Source of the DNA: Ophiostoma sp. CBS 140.51
Lineage: Eukaryota > Ascomycota > Sordariomycetes > Ophiostomatales > Ophiostomataceae
Length of the DNA stretch: 35,459 bases
Direction: 5' to 3'
NCBI GenBank assembly: GCA_029298735.1
Contig: JANSLP010000328.1
Coordinates: 1 to 35,459, forward strand
A program made the position numbers and the translations under genes. The notes beneath the pieces were generated by a model. That model saw only the letters and a program-made list of their open reading frames with translations, did not search any database and had not been told where the DNA came from. Positions 1-8,966 of the stretch are shown here, piece after piece (position 1 is the stretch's first letter; each line of letters opens with the position of its first letter).

Positions 1-3000
1 TAAACAATTTTACAAAACAAATGAAATAAAAATAAAGATAGATATTTTACAAATAGCAACCAACATGATGTAAAAATAATTTGTGCAAATAAGGTCTAAT
101 ACTTGACAGCCTGTGTTTGTTACATCTCATGATCTACGCCTTGGAACAGGATCACCACGAGATGGCAGATAAAGGGCGAGCAGGGAAAGGTATTGTTGCA
201 CAGACGTGCGAGCAAAAACCAGGCTCAGCATTGCCGTTTGAGAGACAAGAAACATAGACTGTGGCTTGAAAGGCCACAATTTGACAAACGACGTCCATTC
301 GTCCGTTGTGCATTTGCCCGTTCTTATTCAGGCTATTGTCACGACGGAGAACAGAGTGCCGTGTTTATGCTATGCAAAGACGCCGACAGAGTTGTGCTCA
401 CCTTGTTCACAAATGACAAACAAACTCACATCTCTCTGGCACGCAGTTTCGGTATTTTGAGTTGCGTTTTTGTCCAAGTACCGCAACGGACGTGGCGCGC
501 GATTTGAATTCCAGTAAATCTGAGACATAATAGAAACTAGAAGAAGCAACGTGAGGGGAGAAAGGGGAAGAAAATAAACAAATAAATACCGAAAGACACA
601 AAAGGCAAGTTGAGAACTTTCTTGTTGACTTTTCTTGATTTTTTTTGTTGAAAAGTTGATGCAGCCATTGAATCATCGCAAGGCTCTCATGTTGTGTGAG
701 CCTCTCTTCGACCCCATGGGCGCGACTTCTATTCCTTGACGTTCTGGAGCGTGTCAAGCAAAGTCTTGGCAACATGAGCTTCCTGGCCTCCCTTGCTTGG
801 GATTGGCCCTTGTCGATCGCCACTGTCGAAGTTCTGTTTTGCCTTGTGGCTGACCTGTTTTTCGCTTCTTTATTCACAGTAAATTCTTCCTGGATGGGGC
901 GCTGCATGTTGGCTGCATGGTCGATCAGCGGCCTGGCGGCGAATATGTGCTCGTATTATTTGTAGTGTCTCTTTGTGATCGGCCATTTTCTGCCGTCATT
1001 TGTATCGTTTTCATCTCTGCAGAGCGCATTGAGCGCGAGATGAATTGAAAAAGGGAAGACAGAAGACGACAGAACGACTTGATAATAAAAATAGTTACAA
1101 GGGTGGCAGAAACAGAAACAGCTGACGAGACAGCCTGACAGTGTGATGTTCAGGACCTGATGGACATCGCCAGATTTGCGCATCGATGCCCCCCTTCTCG
1201 TCTCCATCGCACCTTCTATCTGCATGCAACGGTATCGTGGCTGTGGCTGTGAATTGTGAAAATCGGCGCTTTCCAAATCGCGGACAGTGTTTTTAGCTGG
1301 CGGGCACAGTGGGCACATGGCGCGCTTCCCCTTCCCTGGAGCCCCTGAAGTAAATTACACAGCGTGAGAGTGTCGCTTTGTGCAGGCGAACATGTCGGCA
1401 ATGACCACCTGTAGCCTGTCGTACAGAGTATTTGACTGCTGTTCAACAACTGTCCGACGTTGAACATGGGGCTCTCGCTTCTGTCAAATGTGCCTTTCAA
1501 GGGCCAGGACACAGGGCACAACGGTCATTCACTCTTGCACTCATCTTGCTGCATCTGGTGAGGCTTATTCATGTCATGAGAAACGTAAAAAAACGCGCCG
1601 TCTCTCTCTTCTTTCTTTTCTCCACAGCGCTCGTCCCCTGCTGCAGGGGCACTCCTGCACTGATGATGGTCTCCTGGGGTGCAGGAAATCAAAGAGAAAA
1701 GAGGAAAAGATAGAAGGCAGAGGAGCTGTCTCGCGAGGAAAGTGGGAAAGAGGGGCCAGCAAATAAAACCACACCAAATAGGGCAGCCACAGAGGAGGGG
1801 CGAAAAGCAAATAAAAATAAAATAAAAATAAAAATTAAGGATAAAAAATAGGAATAGAGCCAGAGGAGCCAAAATTGAGCGAGGAAGAAACGGGCGCGCC
1901 TGCCAATACGAGAATCCTCTTGACCACAAAAAATTGGGCCCGCACCACCCTCTCCATCGTCCGTGCTCCCACCCAAAAAGGAGAAAGGAGCAAGCCAGGT
2001 CGTGACTGACGTTCCTTCCACTTCTCGCTTTTTTCGTTTTTCTCTCGTTTTCTCTTCTGGTGCGTTCCTCTGCAACGTCTGCCAACTTTGCCCTGGTCAA
2101 GATGCTGTTTCCTCCTGCATTGTTCTCGTAAAAAGACAAGCTCGACAGCGTGCTGTCCTCTGCCACTCGCGCTTGCCGTCCGGCCGTTCGTGTACATGTA
2201 CTGAGTAGTTCCAGTAGCGCCATTCAAACTCTGTATGCTTGTTTTTGGGTGTTTTTGGTGCTTCTTTTCCTTCACTTTCTGCTCTTTCCCTCCGCACACC
2301 AGACCATCTTGGGACTAGCTCCGTACTCATCACCACCCAAAAGCCAAAAATTCGCCCAAGACTCGTGCCTTGTTCCTTCCTCGTTCGTCCCCTGCTCCCC
2401 TGCTCCCCTGTTCCTGCCCTGTTGGACCTGTGTCTCTGGTCCTGCACCTTCTCTCTCCTATTAAATTCAAGGTCTTGGCAACCGCCCCAGCCTGTCTCTG
2501 TTTTTCCCTCCTCTTCTTCTTCTCTCTTCCTCTCATTTCGTCCAGCGGAAGCCTTCTCCGAATAGCCTCTTCGTTTTGCTCTCTTTTGCTTCTTCCTTCC
2601 TTTTTTCTCTCCTCTTCGTCTCTCGTTGTCCTCCTCCCTTCGTTTGTTTCCCCCCTCGTCGACCCCTTTTCGCCAGTCTCCTCTTCGTGACGCTCGCTAA
2701 ACGCGAACGAGACTTTTTTGGTTGAACCTCACACATAACTTTTTGTTTTTTGTTGTTGTGACTCGTTTTTTCTCTGATCATTTCGACCTTTTCTTCCCGA
2801 CATTTGCTTTTTCTTCTTCTTCGACTACACTCGCTCTGCCCATTTTCTACAAGGGCTATCCACTCGCTCACTCGACGACTCTGCTCGACCCGACTAATCT
2901 TGACCTCTTCTTCGTCTCTCGTTTCTCGCGCTCTTCTGATCGACGACGCGCCTCTGTCCATACTACTTTTAATACTCCTCAACCTCCCTCAACACACACA

Positions 3001-3009
3001 ACCGCCAAC
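1..3009. other. Gene-poor left flank and CT-rich leader of the CRH gene
   Basis: I see no convincing protein gene here. The first 110 bases are A+T-rich. Open frames up to about 230 codons on the minus strand around 1.5-2.2 kb have low-complexity, basic or aromatic composition and mostly reflect the purine/pyrimidine strand bias. From about 2030 the plus strand becomes strongly C+T-rich, most clearly at 2440-2690 and 2750-3000. It has no ATG in frame with the CRH gene before 3010. This part is probably promoter plus long 5' leader of that gene. No tRNA-like or transposon-like structure was recognised. Confidence 0.5.
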
Positions 3010-4524
3010 ATGGTCCGCTCGATCCTCCCCATCGGCGTTGCTGCCCTCATGGGCGCCACCGGTGTTCTGGCCGCCGACTCTATCCCCACCTGCTCGCTCA
3101 CCCAAAAGTGCCCCGAGTCGGCGCCGTGCTGTTCTCGTAAGTCAACGTCCACCCCGTGCGACCTGGCACTCGCCTGGCTGTCTGTCTACCGCTGCTGTGC
3201 TCTCATCCCATCACCCCTGCCGCTGTCAGGCGCATGTTACACAACGTCGTGCCACACACTCCGGCTGAACACCGCTAACTTATCAGAATACGGCCAGTGT
3301 GGTGTCGGTGCGTACTGCCTGGGCGGCTGCGACCCCCGCATGTCCTTTTCGCTCGATGCCTGCGCGCCCGAGCCCCAGTGCGTCAGCCGCGTCATGAAGA
3401 TGGACTCCCTCGACCGCATCGTCGACGTCTCCGAATATCTCGGCGACTCCTCCAAGGCCGACTGGGTCGCCCAGGGCACGCCCCTCGTCTACAACAACGA
3501 GGCTGTCCTGCTGACCATGCCCGCCAACTCTGTCGGCACTGTGTTGTCGTCGACCGGCTACATGTGGTACGGCAACGTTAAGGCCACCATGAAGACCTCG
3601 CGTGGTGCTGGTGTCGTCACTGCTTTCATTCTGCTCAGTGACGTCAAGGACGAGATCGACTACGAGTTTGTCGGTACCGAGCTCGACATTGCCCAGACCA
3701 ACTACTACTTCCAGGGCATCCTGGATTGGCAGAACTCGGGCAACATCACCCTGTCCGACACCTACGAGAATTATCATACCTACGAGATTCAGTGGACTCC
3801 CGACTCGATCACCTGGCTCGTCGATGGCCAGGTCGGCCGTGTCCAGAAGAAGTCCGACACCTGGAACGCCACCGCTAACCAGTGGAACTTCCCCCAGACC
3901 CCGTCGCGTGTCGAACTGTCCATCTGGCCCGGTGGTGCTTCGTCTAACGCTCCCGGCACCGTCGAGTGGGCGGGTGGCCCCATTGACTGGAACTCGGCCG
4001 ACATTAAGAACTACGGCTACGATTTTGCGACGTTCAGCGAGGTCGAGATCCAGTGCTACAACGCCTCGTCCGCCCCCGGCACCAACAACGCCGTCTCGTA
4101 CACCTACAACAACTGGCTCGCCACCAACAACACCGTCGTCAACGGCAACAAGAACCCCATCATGAAGAACTTCCAAAACACCGGTCTCGACATGACTTCC
4201 GGTGATGATCTGAACGCGTCGTCGACCAGCAGTGCCGCCGGCAGCAAGAAGACCAGCTCCAACACCATTCCCGGTGGCACCTCCAACGGCCCCGGCAGCT
4301 CCCAGGGCAACGGCGACACCAGCTCCGGCTCGGGCTCCGACTCAGGCTCCAGCGGTTCGTCGACCGGCAGCTCGTCGGGCTGCTCGACTACTGGCTTCTC
4401 CCAGAACTGCGACTCGGGCAGCTCGTCTAAGAGCGACGGCGGCCGCGTTGTGGGCGGTGAGCGTATCATTGGCGCCAGTGCCTTTGCCGTTGTCATTGCG
4501 CTGGGTGCCATGATGGTGCTGTAA
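3010..4524 (+). CDS. GPI-anchored GH16 CRH-family chitin-glucan transglycosylase
   Basis: Spliced from 3010-3136 and 3287-4524, giving 454 residues. The start is the first ATG after a stop-free leader and has the context CCAACATGG. Residues 1-21 form a signal peptide. Residues 28-74 are cysteine-rich (CCSQYGQCG, AYCLGGCDP) and resemble the chitin-binding-like module at the N terminus of CRH proteins. The GH16 domain follows, with the catalytic signature DEIDYEF: E165 is the nucleophile, D167 the helper and E169 the acid/base. After about residue 385 comes a Ser/Gly/Thr-rich stalk and a hydrophobic C-terminal tail typical of a GPI signal. Known family role: CRH enzymes transfer chitin onto beta-1,6- or beta-1,3-glucan and so cross-link the wall. 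The protein is expected at the outer membrane face or in the wall. Family assignment is firm; acceptor specificity is not visible. Confidence 0.93.
   Translation: MVRSILPIGVAALMGATGVLAADSIPTCSLTQKCPESAPCCSRKSTSTPCDLALAWLSVYRCCALIPSPLPLSGACYTTSCHTLRLNTANLSEYGQCGVGAYCLGGCDPRMSFSLDACAPEPQCVSRVMKMDSLDRIVDVSEYLGDSSKADWVAQGTPLVYNNEAVLLTMPANSVGTVLSSTGYMWYGNVKATMKTSRGAGVVTAFILLSDVKDEIDYEFVGTELDIAQTNYYFQGILDWQNSGNITLSDTYENYHTYEIQWTPDSITWLVDGQVGRVQKKSDTWNATANQWNFPQTPSRVELSIWPGGASSNAPGTVEWAGGPIDWNSADIKNYGYDFATFSEVEIQCYNASSAPGTNNAVSYTYNNWLATNNTVVNGNKNPIMKNFQNTGLDMTSGDDLNASSTSSAAGSKKTSSNTIPGGTSNGPGSSQGNGDTSSGSGSDSGSSGSSTGSSSGCSTTGFSQNCDSGSSSKSDGGRVVGGERIIGASAFAVVIALGAMMVL
3137..3286 (+). other. Intron of the CRH gene (150 nt, stop-free, phase kept)
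   Basis: The donor is GTAAGT at 3137, the branch site GCTAAC ends 8 nt before the acceptor, and the acceptor TATCAG ends at 3286. Removing it joins TGC TGT TCT C to AA TAC GGC, which restores the CCSQYGQCG signature of CRH proteins. The intron is exactly 50 codons long and contains no in-frame stop, so the unspliced frame also reads through. Confidence 0.88.
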
Positions 4525-5179
4525 TCTCGAGTCTTTGGTTTTTGTCGTTTTACAGGTTCTTTCTTCTTAATTAATGTCTAGTCTTTTGGGGGAGCCACAT
4601 CTAGTTATGCCTTTTGTTATCTTTTGATTGCGCCATTCTATTGGGTCTATTTACACAAACTTTTCCTGTCTCTCATTGCCTTTGCTCCTTTGATTTTTCA
4701 GTGCGTTTCACACGCACATTCTTTACTGCGGACACCCCATTTTCTAATTTTCTTACTTCTCTTTTCTCTTGTTCTTATTTTTCGTTGCACAAAAATGGGT
4801 TGACTGAGATTGGTCCCCACGTTTCGATGAGACATGGATTCTTCCCCTTTCTTGCAGTCAACAAACGGCCGTGTTGCTTGTCGCGGCCTCAAGCACTGGC
4901 CGACAAAGTTGATAATCTTGGACCGCAAAAATAATACTTGGATTCAATGAATGATCAGATTTATTACAGCAACTGTGAATGTGTTTACTGACTAAAGACG
5001 AAGCGATATGAACATCAAACAACCACAAAAACCCATGTCTATCTATACCCAAACAACCATACTTCACGCAAAAGCCATACAATCTATGAAGCGAATCCAT
5101 ACCAAACGATCGAACAATACCTTCCACTGCTCTCTAATCAGAGTCTATCGCACCCCCCCTCCCCCCTTGCTCCCCCAGC
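4525..5179. other. Convergent 3' intergenic region (CRH gene / subtilase)
   Basis: Both flanking genes end here, from opposite sides. The segment is T-rich on the plus strand near 4.6-4.8 kb, as expected for 3' untranslated sequence. A short C-run lies at 5153-5165, just downstream of the protease stop. No coding frame of interest was seen. Confidence 0.5.
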
Positions 5180-6388
5180 CTAGGCCGTCGGGTTACCGTT
5201 AAAGGCCAGGGCGTTGACGGTGCCGCTGGGCACACCCGTCAGCGCATTCTTCTGCGCCGTGCTCTGAATATACGCACACAGGGCCTGCGGCGCCTTGGGA
5301 CCCAGCAAGGCCAGCAGGTACGCGCCCAGACCGGTAATGTGCGGCGTGGCCATGGAGGTGCCCGAGATGGTGTTGGTGGCCGTCGTGCTGCCGATCCACG
5401 TCGACAGGACATCGGTACCGGGCGCGAAAATGTCCACAACGCTGCCATAGTTGCTATAGTAGGCAACGTCGTCGACGCTCTCAGAGGCGGCCACAGTACA
5501 CACAGTCGGCTCAGAGGAAGGGGAGTAGAAAGACGCATCGTCGGCCGAGTTGCCGGCCGCCACAGCCAAAAACACACCGGCCGACACGAGGGCCGCCGCC
5601 GCGCTGTTGACCGCCGCACTGAACCCCCCGCCCAGCGACATATTGGCCACGCTGCCCTTGCTGCAGCCCTGGCGTGTGGCCGCATCTTGGGCGACAAAAT
5701 CAATACCGGCAATGACGCCCGAAAACGAGCCCTGGCCGTTGCTGTCGAGCACCTTGACAGCGAAAAGCTTCGTCTTCTTGGCCACACCATACGTCTTGCT
5801 GCCAATCGTGCCGGACACGTGCGTGCCGTGCCCGTTGCCGTCCGTATTGCTGCCGTCGCCGGCATAGTTGGCGAGCCACGTAGCGCGGCCTTCAAACTCG
5901 GGGTGATCGACAAAAATGCCCGTGTCAATGACGTACGCACAGGTGCCGTCGCCGGCCGAGTCGTCGTACGTGTATTCGGATGACGTGTTAGTTTTGTGGG
6001 AGATGCGTGCCAGGCCCCAGGGCAAAGGGTTGGCCGTCTCCGTGACATACGTGTCAATCTTGACGACGGCGTCCTGTTCAATGTAGTCGACGCCCGGGTG
6101 GTCGCGGAGGGCAGCCAGACCTTGCTGATCAAAACGGCCGGCAAAGCCGCGGAACGCGCCGGCCTTGTAGATGTGGTCAATGTCAGAGTCAACCGCATCG
6201 ATGGCATCCTGGAGAGTAGCCGTGGACACTTGGTCCTTCATCTTGACAATGTATTTGCCCGGGATGAGTTGGGCATTGCGGGAGCGAATAACGGGCGCCG
6301 GGCTGTCACGCTTGGGCAGGAGGGCCGGCGAAGGGGCGGCCAGAGCCAGCGGCAAGAGGGCAAGAAAGGTGGCGGTGAGCTTGTACAT
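5180..6388 (-). CDS. Secreted subtilisin-like serine protease (S8A, proteinase K type)
   Basis: An uninterrupted frame of 402 residues. I chose the ATG at 6388 rather than one nine codons upstream because it is followed directly by a signal peptide (MYKLTATFLALLPLALAAPS). Residues about 40-110 are an inhibitor I9 propeptide (GKYIVKMKD ... VDYIEQDAVV). The mature peptidase follows, with catalytic D155 (VIDTGI), H187 (GNGHGTHVSG) and S345 (SGTSMATPH), and oxyanion N280 (AAGNSADD). The length and order fit secreted fungal proteinase K/alkaline protease enzymes, so it is expected to be an extracellular endoprotease activated by propeptide removal. It is convergent with the CRH gene. The upstream region carries an AreA-type TGATAA (minus-strand sense) at 6513-6518, compatible with nitrogen control, but this is only a consensus match. 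Confidence 0.95.
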   Translation of the reverse strand: MYKLTATFLALLPLALAAPSPALLPKRDSPAPVIRSRNAQLIPGKYIVKMKDQVSTATLQDAIDAVDSDIDHIYKAGAFRGFAGRFDQQGLAALRDHPGVDYIEQDAVVKIDTYVTETANPLPWGLARISHKTNTSSEYTYDDSAGDGTCAYVIDTGIFVDHPEFEGRATWLANYAGDGSNTDGNGHGTHVSGTIGSKTYGVAKKTKLFAVKVLDSNGQGSFSGVIAGIDFVAQDAATRQGCSKGSVANMSLGGGFSAAVNSAAAALVSAGVFLAVAAGNSADDASFYSPSSEPTVCTVAASESVDDVAYYSNYGSVVDIFAPGTDVLSTWIGSTTATNTISGTSMATPHITGLGAYLLALLGPKAPQALCAYIQSTAQKNALTGVPSGTVNALAFNGNPTA

Positions 6389-7832
6389 TGTGGTGGTGGG
6401 GGATGTGGATATCAAGATATGAGTGGAAGACTAATGTTGGGATGAGTGGGAAGATGAAGTTGTTGATGATCCAAAGTAAACATATATTCTCGAAGAGGGG
6501 CAACGGACATATTTATCACCGCCGAGTATCTCTATATCGATATCATGATGCCCTCTTCTGTTGATACCTGTTGTGCCATCACCAGGGCTCAAACATCGCC
6601 ATGCACTCCTTCTGCTCCCTTCTTTTCCCTATCACCAAATTAACCTTCCCGACAAGGCATGTGGAAAAGGGCCAAAGTCGACAAAGAGATGCCTCATGTT
6701 ACACCTTGCGGCGTTGTGTCCTCAAAGGCTTCCGTTGCCAAGAAAGTTGGTGATGGTTCTGATGGTTCAGATGGTGGCTCATGGTGCTCGAGCCCTTGAT
6801 GTGATTGTGAAGGAGTGTATCACGAGGATACTTTCGAGAGAAAGTAGAGAGCACGAGATGAGATCTGAGCAGGGTCACATTAGGAGTGTAGATGAGATGT
6901 GAAAATGCAGAGATACGATAGAGTGAGAGGGTGGTCGAGGATGGCATCATTGTTGATGCAAGGACCACCAAGCATGAATCAAAACCAGACACGTTCACAT
7001 CTTGGACAGGATCCAAGACATGGACGATGATACCAAATACCGAATACCAGCTTCCTGTTTCTTCTTAACCCGTTCTTGTTAATCCCTCCACCACAGCCTT
7101 ACCGCTGTATCGTCCGTCTTTGTCTCGACTTCAAGATCTGTATCTGTTTGTGCTTTGTGGACGTATTGCAGACAACTACGGGCACGTGGATGCGATGTTC
7201 AGGGGCAGGTGTGATTCTGCCGCCGCCAGCCACTTTTTCATAACTGTTCGTGTCGGCCATTTGCCTGCCAAGGCTTCTCTTTACTGTATGAATGCTGTCC
7301 ATTGCTGTGAGGCGCAAGCACAGCCTGGTCCGGTAGCTGTGATCCTTGCAAGTCTTGTCGGACATTCAGTCCTCCTTCCTGTTCTGGAAAGAGAACAAAA
7401 AGTACACGCAAAACGGCTCGGAGGGCATACCGTCAGCTGAACCATGGACCAGTTTTCAACAAGAAAAGTGCTCTCGCAATCTAACATACCAGCCTTTTGA
7501 GAACACCACATTGACGCCATGCAATCTATTATCGAGGGATTTCTGGTTTCTGCGGCGTAGATTTAGGGGCGCAACGAGGAGGCACATTGGAGGTCGTCTG
7601 TTTTGGACAAACAGGATAAGGTTGCTGCCGGGAAATGTGCCGAGAGGGGTGCACACATAGGGAATGATATACTTCTGCCCTTTGACTGCCCTTATGCTCT
7701 TGGCTCTTGCCTTGTTTGATATCGCACCCTTAGAAGGAGAGGGACCGTGTGTGCATCCGCTACTACTTGCTCCTTTTGGGTATGAATAGCCGTGAGAGGA
7801 TGTTGATTGTGACGCCTTCATGATACTCGACA
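6389..7832. other. Subtilase promoter and intergenic spacer
   Basis: This holds the minus-strand promoter of the protease. GATATC occurs near 6410, a TATAT stretch at about 6480-6487, and the 10-bp palindrome ATATCGATAT at 6534-6543. The rest (6600-7830) has only short open frames with mixed codon use. No gene is supported. Confidence 0.4.
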
Positions 7833-8129
7833 ATGGCAACGCAGACAACGGACTTGATTATCCAGCTCCTACTCGCCGTATTCCCACGATGCTTGGCGGT
7901 CGACAGCATGATCTGCGGTGATTATCAAGATATTTGTAGACGCCGCAGGGCCAGAGTCGAGCCGTATTACGATGAAAGGGGCCGTATTTATTCAATCGAT
8001 GATGTCGATAGGACGGAGACTTGCATACGGGGCGGGGAAAAGGTCGTGATATGCAAAGACCGGCCACAAAAGAGACACAAAAGAGATATCAAAGAACTTG
8101 GTCGAGGTGGTGTTTCGATTGTGCAGTAG
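7833..8129 (+). CDS. Candidate small secreted cysteine-containing protein (hypothetical)
   Basis: A 98-residue frame from ATG at 7833 (context CGACAATGG) to TAG at 8127-8129. I do not recognise the family. The N terminus has a hydrophobic stretch (residues about 8-21, LIIQLLLAVFPRCLA) that could be a signal peptide. It is followed by a charged region with four further cysteines (MIC, DIC, TCI, VIC) and a basic KRHKRD segment that resembles a Kex2-type site near the C terminus. Codon use includes AGA, AGG, ATA and CGA and is less C-ending than in the secure genes nearby. That argues either for a fast-evolving effector-like gene or for a chance frame. No intron is needed. Treat as tentative. 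Confidence 0.25.
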   Translation: MATQTTDLIIQLLLAVFPRCLAVDSMICGDYQDICRRRRARVEPYYDERGRIYSIDDVDRTETCIRGGEKVVICKDRPQKRHKRDIKELGRGGVSIVQ

Positions 8130-8261
8130 CTCAGCTGGGCGTTGATTAAAAGTTGCAAAAATAGAATAGGCAGCAGAATAAAGTGCTCGACAGTGAGCTT
8201 GACCGCTACAGTTTCAGGGCACATAGGGCGCGCATACAGTGACAGTGCAGTTTAGGTTGGC

Positions 8262-8341
8262 GCTAGCGGCTGATAAACCTCCGCTTGGAGGTTAAAGGTC
8301 CCGCTGTAAATCGCTAGCTTCGGGCGTTTCTATCACCCGAG
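8262..8341. repeat. Structured inverted-repeat segment
   Basis: An outer pair GCTAGCG (8263-8269) and CGCTAGC (8312-8318) encloses a 7-bp stem AACCTCC / GGAGGTT (8276-8282 and 8287-8293) with a four-base GCTT loop. Directly after it, 8320-8341 matches, at 20 of 22 positions, the reverse complement of 12190-12211 in the second foldback element. It may be a fragment of a small non-autonomous repeat. Confidence 0.4.
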
Positions 8342-8840
8342 GACTGCAATTTTGGTGGGCATTTGTTTGGTTTGCTCGGGGATTAGAAAGCCCCGAGCCA
8401 ACAATCCCCCTCAAAGACACAACACGAGGAACGAGAAGGGACAAGAAGGAAGGGCCACAGATGATGGACTAGAAAAAAGACAAGAAGAGAAGAGAGAAGA
8501 ACATGGCAAAGTAAGACCACCAGACGACGCCCGATTTCAGTCGAAGAAAAGAGAAGAAAACTCACCAAAAAGATAGCAAGCGGGTCATCCCAGACTGGAC
8601 AGTGCTTCTTAACAAGTGTCTGCCTCCTGGCCATCTGGGCATCCCTGTGTATTAAAGCTGCTGTGTCGACTCTTTCCTCATATCTTCTACCTTTTACTTT
8701 GTCTCCTGCCTCTCTTTGACTCTCTGTCGACATCATTCTGCATTTCAACACCTCGGAATAGATTGCTTGGCCAAGACTGTCGAGATTGCGTTCCTTCCTT
8801 TTATACACTTTTTGTTCTCGCTTCCCTCCCTCTCGCAGAC

Positions 8841-8900
8841 GCACCTGCCCGCTCTGCACCTGCCCGCTCTGCACCTGCCCGCTCTGCACCTGCCCGTTCT
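8841..8900 (+). repeat. 15-bp tandem repeat, four copies
   Basis: The unit GCACCTGCCCGCTCT is repeated at 8841, 8856, 8871 and 8886; the last copy has one change (GTTCT). It lies 67-126 bases before the start codon of the transcription factor. The frame continuous with that gene would read a PARSA repeat but has no ATG, so the repeat is probably in the leader or promoter. Confidence 0.85.
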
Positions 8901-8966
8901 GGCCCACCTGCTCGGGTAGCTGCTTCTCCCGTGAGTAGTTCGCGCCTTCCTCTGTGTCTGCCCACC

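Larger units (their letters stand above)
8130..8966. other. Spacer with hairpin repeat and leader of the transcription factor gene
   Basis: From 8260 to 8341 lies a structured segment with nested inverted repeats, described separately. From 8640 the sequence is C+T-rich and probably contains the transcription start of the Zn2Cys6 gene. A 15-bp tandem repeat sits at 8841-8900. A GTGAGT at 8931 could be a splice donor of a leader intron, but no matching upstream exon can be shown. Confidence 0.4.

Noticed and set aside
407..907. Minus-strand frame of 166 codons in the left flank.
   Set aside because: Basic, low-complexity composition with no signal peptide, domain or promoter feature.
8126..8145. 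TAGCTCAGCTGGG resembles a tRNA A box on the plus strand.
   Set aside because: No matching anticodon arm, acceptor stem or B box (GGTTCGANTCC) follows within tRNA distance.
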